DNA of 47,337 nucleotides from REEB48 sp964355085 (GTDB lineage Bacteria; Patescibacteriota; Minisyncoccia; UBA6257; 02-FULL-45-10c): NCBI GenBank assembly GCA_964355085.1, contig CAYHBW010000004.1:1-47337 (forward strand), in the 5' to 3' direction. Below, one piece after another: positions 29,103-37,782 of this stretch. The notes under the pieces are model-generated. The model had not been told where the DNA came from. It saw nothing but the letters and a program-made list of their open reading frames with translations, and ran no database searches. Position numbers and translations under genes: made by a program. The number at the start of each line of letters is the position of its first letter. The stretch's first letter is position 1.

Positions 29103-32100
29103 CTTAGAGGCCTTAAGGAATTCAAATTGCCGGAAATAGAGGAGAGAGTGCTCAAATTCTGGAAAGAAAACAGGATTTTTGAGAAGTCTTTGAAGCTTCG
29201 CGAGAATGCGAAGCCCTTCCGATTTTTTGAAGGTCCGCCGACTGCTAACGGCCGTCCCGGAATTCACCATGTTCTTGGTCGGGCATTTAAAGATGTCATT
29301 CCGCGCTATAAGACAATGCAGGGATATTTGGTCAATCGAAAAGCCGGCTGGGATACTCATGGTTTGCCGGTGGAAATTGAAGTTGAAAAAGAACTCGGCC
29401 TGAAAAATAAACAGGAAATCGAGAAATTCGGAATCGCGGAATTCAATGAAAAAGCCAAATCTTCCGTCTGGAGATATCAGGAAGAATGGGAAAAGCTGAC
29501 TGACCGTATCGGATTCTGGTTGGATATGAAAAATCCGTATGTCACCTATAAGCCGGATTACGTGGAAAGTCTTTGGTGGGTTTTGAAGCAGATTGCAGAC
29601 AGGGATCTTCTCGCTCAGTCATTTAAGATTGTTCCTTATTGCCCTCGCTGTCAGACTCCGCTTTCCAGTCATGAAATGGGACAGCCGGGAGTTTATAAAA
29701 AAGTTAAAGATCCATCCGTATACGTAAAGTTCACCCTTCGACAAGCTAAGGGTAAAAAAAATAAAGCAAAAGAATACCTCTTGGTCTGGACCACCACTCC
29801 GTGGACTTTGCCGTCCAATGTGGCTGTCGCAGTCAATCCGGAATTAAGCTATACGAAATATAAAGTCGGAAAAGATTTTGTCTGGTCATATAATCCTCCG
29901 CCTTCGCCAGAGGCTACGGCGGACAAGTCCTCCGAAAATATTGAGGTGGTGGAAAAGATTTCCGGGAAGAAAATGATCGGTTGGGAATATGAGCCGATGT
30001 TCAAGGTAAAAGGCCCGTGGCTGAAAAACAAGAAGTTTTTTAAAGTTTACGGCGCCGGTTTTGTATCCACTACGGACGGAACAGGATTGGTTCATATTGC
30101 TCCGGCTTTTGGCGAGGATGATATGCAGCTTATTAAAAAAGAGCAGAAAGAATTGGTCGGACAGATCCCAATCACTATTGATGCGCGTGGCATAGTTCAG
30201 GCAGGACTGCCGGGCGCAGGGAGATTTGCCAAGCAGGCGGATAAAGATATCATCGCTCATCTTTTGGATAAAAAAATACTGCTTAAATATGAAGAAATAG
30301 AGCACGATTATCCGTTTTGTTGGAGATGCGGAACGCCTATTTTATACTTCTCCCGCTTTTCCTGGTTCATAGAAATGAGCGGGCTTCGCGACCAGCTTCT
30401 GAAAAATAATGAAAAGATAAATTGGGTTCCGGATCACATTAAAGAGGGGAGATTCGGTGAGTGGCTTCGTGAAATAAAAGATTGGGCGATTTCTCGTGAT
30501 CGCTATTGGGGAACGCCGCTACCGATTTGGCGATGTGGGGATTGTGAGGCGACTAAGGTCGTCGGAAGCTTAAAAGAATTGGACGATAGCCGTTTTTCGG
30601 AAAATAATTTTTATTTTCTCCGTCATGGAGAGTCAGATCATAATTTGACTGATATTATAGCAGCCGGGCCGGAGCGCGGAAAAAATATTTCCAAGCTGAC
30701 CAAGAAAGGCCTTGCGCAAGCGGAAGAAGCCGGAAAAAATATAAAGAAAATGCTCGGGAAAAATAAACTCGATTTCATTTTCGCTTCGCCTTATCAGCGT
30801 ACAAAGCAGACGGCAAAGGCGGTCGCTAAGCAGACGAAAGCGAAATTGATTTTTGATAAAAGGTTGGTTGAAATCGATGCGGGAATTTTTAATTGGAGAG
30901 TGGTCGGAGAGTTCCATAAATTTTTTGAGAATTCTTTGGAGCGCTTCACTAAATCTCCGGCTGGTGGAGAAAATCTGAATGATGTTAAAAAAAGGATGTT
31001 CGGCGCAATTCTGGATATCAATTCCAAATATTCCGGTAAAAATATTCTCATTGTCAGCCATGGCGATCCACTTTGGGTTTTGGAAGGAGCAATGAAGGGA
31101 TTGGATAACGAAGAAATTTTGAATTTGGATTACATTAAAACTGACGGCAAGCCGCGGAAAGTTGAGTTGCATAATTGGCCGTATAATATGAATTGTGAGC
31201 TCGATATTCATCGCCCGTATGTCGATGATCTGCATCTTAAGTGCGGGAAGTGTGATGGCAAAATGACCCGCGTGAAGGAGGTCGCCGATTCTTGGTTTGA
31301 TTCCGGAGCAATGCCGTTTGCGCAATTTCATTATCCATTCGCGCAAGATCTGAAAAATCCTTTGGATATGAATTCGATTGAAAAAACGATTGAATTTCCG
31401 GCTGATTACATCAGCGAGGGAATTGATCAGACCAGGGGATGGTTTTATACTCTTCTAGCCGTGGCCACTGCTTTGGGCTTGGAAAATCCTTACAAAAACG
31501 TGATTACGCTTGGATTAGTTTTAGATAAAAACGGCCAAAAGATGTCCAAGTCAAAGGGAAACGTGGTCAGTCCGTGGGATATGATTCAGAAATACGGCTC
31601 TGATGTTGTCCGCTGGTATTACTACACCATCAATCCGCCGTCTGAATCCAAAAAATTTGACGAGCTGGATCTCGGCAAGATGCTCCGAAAGTTCATAATG
31701 ATAATTTATAACTCTTTCGTTTTTCTGGAGACTTATGGGGATAAAAGCCCCGACCATAGTCGGGGAGTCGACTTGGGTCGACTTCAGAATGTTTTAGATA
31801 GATGGATCTCAGCTAGATTGAATCAGACAATCGAGCAGGCGACGGAAGGATTGGAAAAATACGATGTCGGTTCCGCCGGAAAGGCGCTGGAATCTTTTGC
31901 AGACGATCTTTCCCGATGGTATATCCGCCGTTCCCGTCCGCGCCTGCAGAAGCCGGATGATATGAAGGATTATGCGTCCGCCTCCGCCACTTTGCGGTTC
32001 TGCCTTTCTGAATTGAGCCGGATGATGGCCCCGTTCACGCCTTTTTTTGCCGATGCTCTTTATCTTTCAGTTTCCGCCGTCAAGGAATCCGTCCATCTTG

Positions 32101-32642
32101 AGGATTGGCCGGAAGCGGACAAGAAAGCGGTTGATTTTTCTTTACTCGAAAAAATGGAAGAAGTCCGAAGATTATCCAGCTTGGCTCTGGCGATCCGCGC
32201 TGAAAAAGGAATGAAGGTCAGGCAACCGCTTCAGGCGTTGGAAATAAAATCCAAGGCAATTGATGTTCGCGATGAAGAGCTTTTGGCGATTCTTCGCGAT
32301 GAAGTGAATGTAAAGGAAGTCCGATGGAATTATGAAATGAAAGAAGAATTGGCTTTTGATCTTGTAATAACGCCTGAACTCAAAGAAGAGGGTATTCTCC
32401 GGGAAGTTGTTCGCATGGTTCAAGGACTTCGCCATGATGCAGGTTATGTTCCTTCAGATGCCATCGAGCTTAGGATTGAGGGCCCTAAAGAGCTGGAAAA
32501 CGCCTTAAATGCGCATATGGCGCGTCTTAAGCGGGATGTGGGGGCGAAGTCGGTTGAGCTCAAAAAGAGCGATAAATATGACGCTGAATTGAGCACTAAA
32601 TTTGAAGACCAGCCGCTTTGGGTCGGGGTAAGAAAAATCTGA
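29100..32642 (+). CDS. ileS: isoleucyl-tRNA synthetase with inserted histidine phosphatase domain
   Basis: IleRS activates isoleucine and charges tRNA-Ile. At 1180 residues it is larger than most bacterial IleRS. HIGH-type motif GIHHVLGRAFKD near 60, editing-domain motifs TTTPWTLPSN and GTGLVHIAPAFGEDD, catalytic core DWAISRDRYWGTPLPIW, and KMSKSKGN are present; the type is the eukaryote-like clade. Between VVGSLKELDDSR and CELDIHRPYVDD lies an extra domain, about 503-685: YFLRHGES (H509), SPYQRTKQTA (R567), VEIDAG (E591), GGENLNDVKKR and IVSHGDP (H654). These are all the catalytic elements of a histidine phosphatase/phosphoglycerate-mutase-like domain. Start ATG 29100 lies at the end of a structured leader. 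Three palindromic repeats lie in-frame (29733, 29897, 31744). Confidence 0.95.
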   Translation: MLRGLKEFKLPEIEERVLKFWKENRIFEKSLKLRENAKPFRFFEGPPTANGRPGIHHVLGRAFKDVIPRYKTMQGYLVNRKAGWDTHGLPVEIEVEKELGLKNKQEIEKFGIAEFNEKAKSSVWRYQEEWEKLTDRIGFWLDMKNPYVTYKPDYVESLWWVLKQIADRDLLAQSFKIVPYCPRCQTPLSSHEMGQPGVYKKVKDPSVYVKFTLRQAKGKKNKAKEYLLVWTTTPWTLPSNVAVAVNPELSYTKYKVGKDFVWSYNPPPSPEATADKSSENIEVVEKISGKKMIGWEYEPMFKVKGPWLKNKKFFKVYGAGFVSTTDGTGLVHIAPAFGEDDMQLIKKEQKELVGQIPITIDARGIVQAGLPGAGRFAKQADKDIIAHLLDKKILLKYEEIEHDYPFCWRCGTPILYFSRFSWFIEMSGLRDQLLKNNEKINWVPDHIKEGRFGEWLREIKDWAISRDRYWGTPLPIWRCGDCEATKVVGSLKELDDSRFSENNFYFLRHGESDHNLTDIIAAGPERGKNISKLTKKGLAQAEEAGKNIKKMLGKNKLDFIFASPYQRTKQTAKAVAKQTKAKLIFDKRLVEIDAGIFNWRVVGEFHKFFENSLERFTKSPAGGENLNDVKKRMFGAILDINSKYSGKNILIVSHGDPLWVLEGAMKGLDNEEILNLDYIKTDGKPRKVELHNWPYNMNCELDIHRPYVDDLHLKCGKCDGKMTRVKEVADSWFDSGAMPFAQFHYPFAQDLKNPLDMNSIEKTIEFPADYISEGIDQTRGWFYTLLAVATALGLENPYKNVITLGLVLDKNGQKMSKSKGNVVSPWDMIQKYGSDVVRWYYYTINPPSESKKFDELDLGKMLRKFIMIIYNSFVFLETYGDKSPDHSRGVDLGRLQNVLDRWISARLNQTIEQATEGLEKYDVGSAGKALESFADDLSRWYIRRSRPRLQKPDDMKDYASASATLRFCLSELSRMMAPFTPFFADALYLSVSAVKESVHLEDWPEADKKAVDFSLLEKMEEVRRLSSLALAIRAEKGMKVRQPLQALEIKSKAIDVRDEELLAILRDEVNVKEVRWNYEMKEELAFDLVITPELKEEGILREVVRMVQGLRHDAGYVPSDAIELRIEGPKELENALNAHMARLKRDVGAKSVELKKSDKYDAELSTKFEDQPLWVGVRKI
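29733..29753. repeat. palindrome inside ileS (ACCCTT/AAGGGT type)
   Basis: ACCCTTCGACAAGCTAAGGG plus T: a 6-bp stem. I recognise the CACCCTTCGACAAGCT word as a dispersed repeat of environmental genomes; it encodes LRQAKG here, next to a poly-Lys stretch. Confidence 0.65.
29897..29923. repeat. palindrome inside ileS (TCCGCC/GGCGGA type)
   Basis: TCCGCC and GGCGGA flank TTCGCCAGAGGCTAC. The segment encodes the low-complexity PPSPEATADKSS, unlike IleRS sequence. Confidence 0.7.
31744..31785. repeat. 42-bp double hairpin inside ileS, shared with argS
   Basis: CCCCGAC/GTCGGGG then AGTCGAC/GTCGACT. The unit is nearly identical to argS 27194-27235 but read in another frame (KSPDHSRGVDLGRL here, KAPTKVGEPTLVGF in argS). 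The second stem differs by a compensatory C:G to T:A change. Confidence 0.85.
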
Positions 32643-32674
32643 TTGATAAATTATTGAATAATAAAGATAAATAA

Positions 32675-32699
32675 AAAAACAGCCGATAGGCTGTTTTTT
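32675..32699. terminator. bidirectional terminator between ileS and trpS
   Basis: AAACAGCC-gata-GGCTGTTT with T-runs on both strands. Confidence 0.8.
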
Positions 32700-32702
32700 A
32701 TT

Positions 32703-33671
32703 TTATAGCAATCCGAGTTTTTTCTTAATTTCTTTCATTTTTGCGAAAGCGAGTTTTTTTGCTTTTTTGTCCCCAGCACTCAGAATAGTTTTAAGTTTCA
32801 AGTCAGAAGTTTTAAGTTCGCGGAACGGAGTAAGGGCTTTGACCGCAACGTCGGCAAGGTCGGATTTGAATTGTCCGTAACCTTTGCCGGCATATTTCTT
32901 TTCCAGATCAGATACGGATTCTCCAGTCAGGGCTTCATAGATGAGAAGGAGATTGGAAACGCCGGTTTTATTTTGGAGATCAAATTTCACTTCAGATCCG
33001 GAGTCCGTTACTGCGCGCTTTATCTTTGATTCGATATCTTTCGGAGAATCGTCCAGGAAAAGACATCCTTCCGGTTGAGACTTAGACATCTTTTTCATCG
33101 GATCGTTCAAGCTCATTACGCGCGGAGTTTTTGTCATAAGCGCCTGCGGCTCTGCAAATGTATTACCAAAACGATTATTGAATTTGCGGGCAAGAGTCCG
33201 CGCTAGTTCCAAGTGTTGAAGCTGGTCATCTCCGACTGGGACAGTTTTCGCGTCATACAGTAGTATATCCGCAGTCATGAGGAGCGGGTAGGTAAGTAAG
33301 CCCACATTCACTGATTCCTGCAGTGCTGACTTATCTTTGTATTGCGTCATTCTTTCCAGTTCTCCGATAGGAGCAATGGTATTGAATATCCAGGCGAGTT
33401 CTGTTGATTCAGGAATATGCGATTGGATAAACACAGAAGATTTTTTCGGATCAATGCCGGCGGCAAGATAGGCCTTGGCAACGCCAAGGACTTCTTCTGA
33501 TTTTTTAGCCGGATCAAAATCAATCGTCAGAGAGTGATAGTCCGCGATGAAAAACAGGCACTGATACTTTCCGGAATTCTGAAGTTCCACAAAGTTTTTT
33601 AGAGCGCCTAAATAATTACCGAGATGTAATCGGCCTGTCGGCTGGATTCCGCTGATTAAGATTGGCTTCAT
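32703..33671 (-). CDS. trpS: tryptophanyl-tRNA synthetase
   Basis: TrpRS, 322 residues, usual size for the compact class Ic enzyme. Motifs: SGIQPTGRLHLGNYLG (HIGH region, residues 7-22), ADYHSLT, MTADILLYDAKTVPVGDDQLQHLEL, and KKMSKSQPEGCLFL (KMSKS loop); longer motifs are cited in part. The C-terminal region carries RELKTSDLKLKTILSAG, encoded by an AT-rich repeat (32787-32819) of intergenic type. The gene is convergent with ileS and upstream of a long AT-rich inverted repeat (33687-33742) that separates it from RNase J. Confidence 0.95.
   Translation of the reverse strand: MKPILISGIQPTGRLHLGNYLGALKNFVELQNSGKYQCLFFIADYHSLTIDFDPAKKSEEVLGVAKAYLAAGIDPKKSSVFIQSHIPESTELAWIFNTIAPIGELERMTQYKDKSALQESVNVGLLTYPLLMTADILLYDAKTVPVGDDQLQHLELARTLARKFNNRFGNTFAEPQALMTKTPRVMSLNDPMKKMSKSQPEGCLFLDDSPKDIESKIKRAVTDSGSEVKFDLQNKTGVSNLLLIYEALTGESVSDLEKKYAGKGYGQFKSDLADVAVKALTPFRELKTSDLKLKTILSAGDKKAKKLAFAKMKEIKKKLGLL
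32787..32819. repeat. AT-rich repeat inside trpS
   Basis: AGTTTTAAGTTTCAAGTC followed by AGAAGTTTTAAGTTC, a tandem of the AGTTTTAAGTT word. A similar AAGTTCAAAGTTTTAAAG is intergenic at 2676-2694. Confidence 0.6.
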
Positions 33672-33686
33672 TTTGGTTGATTAGTT

Positions 33687-33742
33687 TATTAGTTAATTGG
33701 TTAGTTGGTTTAGTTTCTAATTTACCGACTAACTAATTAACT
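33687..33742. repeat. AT-rich inverted repeat between trpS and RNase J
   Basis: TTAGTTAATTGGTTAGTTGG is matched by the reverse complement of CCGACTAACTAATTAACTA. The words GTAATTGGTAATTA of the same style lie inside uvrC. Confidence 0.6.
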
Positions 33743-33748
33743 ATTTAC

Positions 33749-35527
33749 CTACAGCTCTATCAGCACCGGAAGAACCATTGGTCTTCGCTTAGTCTTATTA
33801 TACAAGAGTTGGCCGATCTGGTCTCTGATGAGTCCCTTCACGTAGTCCGGTTCCGGCTGGTTGTTGCGCGGGATTTTTCCGAGGACATTTTTCAGTTTCA
33901 GGCGTATATCATCAAGCATCTGCTTATTTTCTTTGAGATAGATGAATCCGCGGGAAATGATGTCCGGAGTTTTCAGCATCCGGCCAGTCCGGCGGTCCAA
34001 AGTGGCGATGATGACAATCATGCCTTCTTCAGCAAGAAGCAGGCGGTCGCGCAAAACAACTTCCTGGACATCTCCGACTCCAAGTCCGTCAACCATGACG
34101 TAGTCAGTCGGGATTCTTTCTTCGGTTACTGTGAAGGATTCTGCGGTAAGGTTCGCAACCTGGCCGTTATCCATAAGAATCGCATTTTCTTTCGGCATTC
34201 CGATTTCCTGCGCGACTTTTGCAGCCGCCGATCTCTTGAAGTAATAACCGTGAATCGGAACCACATATTTCGGTTTGACTAATTTCAAGACAACACGGAG
34301 GTCGTCTTTAAGGCAGTGTCCGCTGGAGTGGATATCCAAAAGTTTGGAGTTGTAGACTTCATCAACTTGACGGGCGATATTATCCTGAAGCGCCTGAACG
34401 CTGCGTTCATTTCCAGGAACAACGGAAGAGGAGAAGATGACTGTGTCAGATCTTTTCAGACGGAGAACTTTGTGTTCGCCGTTGGTGATTTTAGTCAGTC
34501 CGGCATTTGGCTCACCTTGTCCTCCGGTGGAAAGAATCATTATCTTGTCATCTTTGTGTCGGCTGACTTCTTCAACTGCGATGACATTTTCTTTCTTGAA
34601 TTTCATATACCCGAGATTTTTTGCAATCTCGACGTTGTCTTTCATGGAGCGGCCGTTGATGGCGACTTTTTTCCCGAGTTTTTCCGCGATCTTGATGATT
34701 TCCGCAAGACGGGTCAACAGGGAAGAAAAAGTTGCGACGATGATGCGTCCTTTGGCGTTCTTGAAGAGCATTTCCAGATTTTTTTCCACGATTTTTTCCG
34801 GAACAGATTGTCCTTCGATGTCGGCGTTCGTGCTGTCCAGGAGAAGGGTGTGGATTCCGGCTTTCCCGAGTTTTTCGAATATTTCCAGCCCTTCCGGATT
34901 TCCTTCTATATCGCGTTCAACGCGGAAGTCTCCGAAAGTAGCCATTTTTCCGACCGGAGTTTCCAGGATGAATCCGATGGAATCCGGAATGGTGTGGTCG
35001 ATGGAGAAGAAATCTCCGGTGAAGTGCGTTGATATCCTCAAGCGGTCACCGTCATTGACGACGATGATTTTCGGCTTCGGGACATTCGGAAATTCCTGGA
35101 ATCTTTTTTCAACCAGCGCTTTGGTGAGGGCGGCGGTATAGATGACAGGATTGCCGAGCTTTTCAATCAGGTACGGAAGGGCGTGGATGTGATCGTAGTG
35201 GCCGTGGGTCAAAACAATCGCCTTTACGTTTTTCTTTTTCGGCTCGATGTAGCTGATGTTCGGAATTATGTAGTCGACTCCCGGAGTTTCCTCTTCGGGG
35301 AATTGGATGCCGACATCGATGACGACGATTTCATCCTTGTATTCGAAGAACGAGCAGTTTTGCCCGATCTGTTCCATTCCTCCGACAGGAACGAACCGCA
35401 GCGGAACCAGACCGGATTTTTCCGGTTGTTCCGTATGCGTTTTTTGCTCCCTGTGATGGGTGGCAGTTTCTTTATGTTCTTTTTTATGTGGCGCGAAAGT
35501 TCTTTTCGGCGCGCTAACTCTAATCAT
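33749..35527 (-). CDS. rnj: ribonuclease J
   Basis: RNase J is an MBL/beta-CASP endo- and 5'-3' exoribonuclease in mRNA decay and rRNA maturation. The 592-residue protein begins at ATG 35527 (MIRVSAPKRTF); the open frame continues upstream but only through untranslated sequence and tRNA-Leu, so that extension is rejected. After a basic, His-rich N-terminal tail of about 40 residues come RFVPVGGMEQIGQNC, LTHGHYDHIHALPYL (zinc HxHxDH), FSIDHTIPDSIG, DSTNAD, beta-CASP SSLLTRLAEI, and SSGHCLKDDL in the distal domain. The C-terminal domain is complete. tRNA-Leu lies 100 bases upstream on the same strand and may share a transcript. Confidence 0.93.
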   Translation of the reverse strand: MIRVSAPKRTFAPHKKEHKETATHHREQKTHTEQPEKSGLVPLRFVPVGGMEQIGQNCSFFEYKDEIVVIDVGIQFPEEETPGVDYIIPNISYIEPKKKNVKAIVLTHGHYDHIHALPYLIEKLGNPVIYTAALTKALVEKRFQEFPNVPKPKIIVVNDGDRLRISTHFTGDFFSIDHTIPDSIGFILETPVGKMATFGDFRVERDIEGNPEGLEIFEKLGKAGIHTLLLDSTNADIEGQSVPEKIVEKNLEMLFKNAKGRIIVATFSSLLTRLAEIIKIAEKLGKKVAINGRSMKDNVEIAKNLGYMKFKKENVIAVEEVSRHKDDKIMILSTGGQGEPNAGLTKITNGEHKVLRLKRSDTVIFSSSVVPGNERSVQALQDNIARQVDEVYNSKLLDIHSSGHCLKDDLRVVLKLVKPKYVVPIHGYYFKRSAAAKVAQEIGMPKENAILMDNGQVANLTAESFTVTEERIPTDYVMVDGLGVGDVQEVVLRDRLLLAEEGMIVIIATLDRRTGRMLKTPDIISRGFIYLKENKQMLDDIRLKLKNVLGKIPRNNQPEPDYVKGLIRDQIGQLLYNKTKRRPMVLPVLIEL

Positions 35528-35627
35528 ATTTGTTTTGTTATTTTTAATTATTAATTTTTTTATTTTATTTTTTTTCCTATTAATTTGCCCCGTATTCCAT
35601 ACAAAGTGCCGAAGTGAGGACTTTCTG

Positions 35628-35710
35628 TGCCCCCGAGAGGATTTGAACCTCCACGACCTTGCGGTCACACGCACCTGAAGCGTGCGCGTCTGCCGTTTCG
35701 CCACAGGGGC
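35628..35710 (-). tRNA. tRNA-Leu(CAG)
   Basis: Class II tRNA of 83 nt. Acceptor GCCCCTG/CGGGGGC, anticodon stem CACGC/GCGTG with loop TTCAGGT (anticodon CAG), variable arm GACCGCAAGGTC, T-arm GGAGGTTCAAATCCTC. Discriminator A, no CCA encoded. Confidence 0.93.
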
Positions 35711-35770
35711 ATTTTTATCGTTTTGCTTTGTATTTTATTATTTCCTCAATCCGGCACTATAAAGAGAAGA

Positions 35771-35820
35771 GTCTGCCTCCGCACATCCGCCAACTGGCGG
35801 GGGCGGATCGCCACAGGGGC
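35771..35820 (-). pseudogene. tRNA-Leu fragment interrupted by a palindrome
   Basis: On the minus strand GCCCCTGTGGCGA repeats the first 13 bases of the neighbouring tRNA-Leu. A TCCGCC...GGCGGA-type palindrome then intervenes and GGCAGAC resumes the tRNA-like D-arm. The rest is lost. Confidence 0.65.
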
Positions 35821-35915
35821 ATTTTCTCGATCAGTCAGTCACTGCGGCACTTTGTATAGAATCCCGTTATCCTTAATCCATTTTCGGCAGGATACGGGGC
35901 GTTTTTGCCATTACT

Positions 35916-37571
35916 TTACTGGAATACTCTTGTGGTTTCCAGATACCACTTGTTCACATTCCGGAATCTGTCCGATGGAACCGAAATTATCGGCTCTTCG
36001 AATCCTCCGAAATGGCTCGGCGCGGCGTAAAGATATTTCGGCGAATATAGGAATATCGCCGGCATATCTTCGGAAATGATCCGCTGTATCTGGGAAAGCG
36101 CGATTGCGCGTTCTCCGGAGTCAGACCCTTTCCTTACCTGCTCGAGCAAGCCATCGACCTTTTTATTTTCATACAGGGACAGATTGAGTCCCGGGTAGAA
36201 TCTTTCGGATGAATGCCAGAAGGAGAAAAGATCGGGATTCTGCTTCAGGATGTTTCCGAAGAGAATCATCTGGTAATTTCTCGTCTTTATTATTTCATTG
36301 GCGATATCGGTCGGGTTCAGGGTTATGATGTTGATTCTAATGCCTACCTCCTCCAGATTTTTCCGGATAAGATCGGCGGCTTCAATCAGCGGACGGGATT
36401 GCGGGACTATCATTGAGAATTCCAGCGCATTCACCTGTTTGCCGGATTTTTTTTCGCGCATATTATCTGCGTTGAGTTTCCAGCCGGCTTTATCCAGCGT
36501 TTCCGCCGATTTTTCCGGAGAAAATCCGATAACCTGGTCGTTCTCCTTGTCATATCCATCAAGGATTGGAAGCACCGGCTGATTCACTTCGAGCGCTTTT
36601 CCGTTGAAAACATTTTCGATCATCACTTTTTTGTTTATGGCGTAATTCATCGCCATCACTACATTCCTGTCGTCCAATCCGGGAATGTTTTTATTGAGGA
36701 AAATCGCGTAATAGCGTGGCATGGATTTTTCCAGCACGGTGTTTCCGAGCTTGAGTTCCCCGATATTTTTCGGATTAAGTCCGCTGAAACCGTCGATTTC
36801 CCGCGAGTTGAAAGAGCTGATCAGTTCGGCCGGATTCTGATAGAATTTCACGACGAATTTTTCTATGAACGCCGGATCTCCGGAAAATTCCGGATTTGCG
36901 GAAAAATTGTAGGTTTCTATGAAGCCGTCCTTCCTTTTTTCGAATGAAGAGAATTTATACGGTCCGCTTCCCACCGGTTCCAGATTGTATTCTGAAAGGC
37001 GGAAATTTGCTAACGGAACCGCGCCCCAGATATGTTTCGGAATGAGTATCAGCTCTTTGAGGTTGTCCGCAAAGAATGCATAAGGAGTGCGGAGGGTGAA
37101 TTCAACTTCCAGTTCGCTGATCCGGTTCACGACGACTCCCTGCCAGCTGACTGAAAGCGGTGAACGGCTTTCCGCGCCTTGAATGGCGTCGAGCGTGAAA
37201 ATGACGTCATCGGCGGTCAGGGGCTTCCCGTCGCTCCAGCGAAGATCATCTTTCAAAATCACGTTCCACGTCCGGTTTTCATTTGATGATTTGTATTCTT
37301 TCGACAAGGATGCGAGGTCGATGAAAACAAGGCGGATAAGGTCCCGGTCCGCGTCATTCGCGCCAGCAAGCACAGGATTTATCGCAACCGGCTGTCCGAC
37401 TATCCCTTCTATATATAGCGGGGAAGCGGTCGGCTGTTCGACTGTGGCGGCTCGGAAAATAAGAATTCCCAATATTCCTCCGGAAATGATGGTCACGACA
37501 GTCAGTCCGAAAAATACCAATCGCTCATTGCGGTTGAATGTCCGGAATATATTAATAAGAAGAGTTAACAT
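35916..37571 (-). CDS. membrane-anchored peptide-binding protein (SBP family 5)
   Basis: A 551-residue OppA/DppA-like solute-binding protein of peptide or nickel ABC importers. ATG 37571 gives MLTLLINIFRTFNRNERL then a single transmembrane anchor (VFFGLTVVTIISGGILGILIF, cited in part as VVTIISGGILGILIF). Family motifs: LRWSDGKPLTADDVIFTL, PVGSGPYKF, AMNYAINKKVMI, and FSFWHSSE near the end. The upstream in-frame TTG at 37649 is unlikely. No permease or ATPase genes are adjacent; secG and a holin-like gene lie upstream on the same strand. The 5' region contains a large inverted repeat (37609-37748). Confidence 0.88.
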   Translation of the reverse strand: MLTLLINIFRTFNRNERLVFFGLTVVTIISGGILGILIFRAATVEQPTASPLYIEGIVGQPVAINPVLAGANDADRDLIRLVFIDLASLSKEYKSSNENRTWNVILKDDLRWSDGKPLTADDVIFTLDAIQGAESRSPLSVSWQGVVVNRISELEVEFTLRTPYAFFADNLKELILIPKHIWGAVPLANFRLSEYNLEPVGSGPYKFSSFEKRKDGFIETYNFSANPEFSGDPAFIEKFVVKFYQNPAELISSFNSREIDGFSGLNPKNIGELKLGNTVLEKSMPRYYAIFLNKNIPGLDDRNVVMAMNYAINKKVMIENVFNGKALEVNQPVLPILDGYDKENDQVIGFSPEKSAETLDKAGWKLNADNMREKKSGKQVNALEFSMIVPQSRPLIEAADLIRKNLEEVGIRINIITLNPTDIANEIIKTRNYQMILFGNILKQNPDLFSFWHSSERFYPGLNLSLYENKKVDGLLEQVRKGSDSGERAIALSQIQRIISEDMPAIFLYSPKYLYAAPSHFGGFEEPIISVPSDRFRNVNKWYLETTRVFQ

Positions 37572-37608
37572 TCTCTGCGAGAACCGCGTAAATAATGCGG
37601 TTTTTGGA

Positions 37609-37748
37609 CCAGGAAGTGAAAATTTGACTGGTCCCGCGAAGCGGGACAAACTTCAATCAAATTCTCAAGATATTACCCGGCGATAAATAGTAAATTAAAT
37701 ATAAATAATTTTCGATTGTTCCAATAAGGTCAAATTCCTACTTCCTGG
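37609..37748 (-). promoter_or_regulatory. large inverted repeat in the SBP leader
   Basis: CCAGGAAGTGAAAATTTGAC (37609-37628) and GTCAAATTCCTACTTCCTGG (37729-37748) are complementary at 18 of 20 positions. The inside has the hairpin GTCCCGC-gaa-GCGGGAC (37631-37647); just before the start codon lies AACCGC/GCGGTT (37583-37603). Confidence 0.6.
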
Positions 37749-37782
37749 CTAGATTAAATTTCAAATGTAATGCAGGATAAGT

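Larger units (their letters stand above)
35599..35857. repeat. inverted repeats flanking tRNA-Leu
   Basis: ATACAAAGTGCCG (35599-35611) and CGGCACTTTGTAT (35845-35857) are perfect 13-base inverted repeats. Just outside, CCCCGTATTCC (35588-35598) pairs with GGATACGGGG (35890-35899). Confidence 0.7.

Noticed and set aside
34316..35141. Two long open frames antisense to RNase J
   Set aside because: They lie fully opposite a conserved enzyme and their sequence is what the complement of its codons gives.
33749..35704. Longer RNase J beginning upstream of 35527
   Set aside because: The added 59 residues would be translated from the tRNA-Leu gene and an AT-rich leader and have no RNase J similarity.
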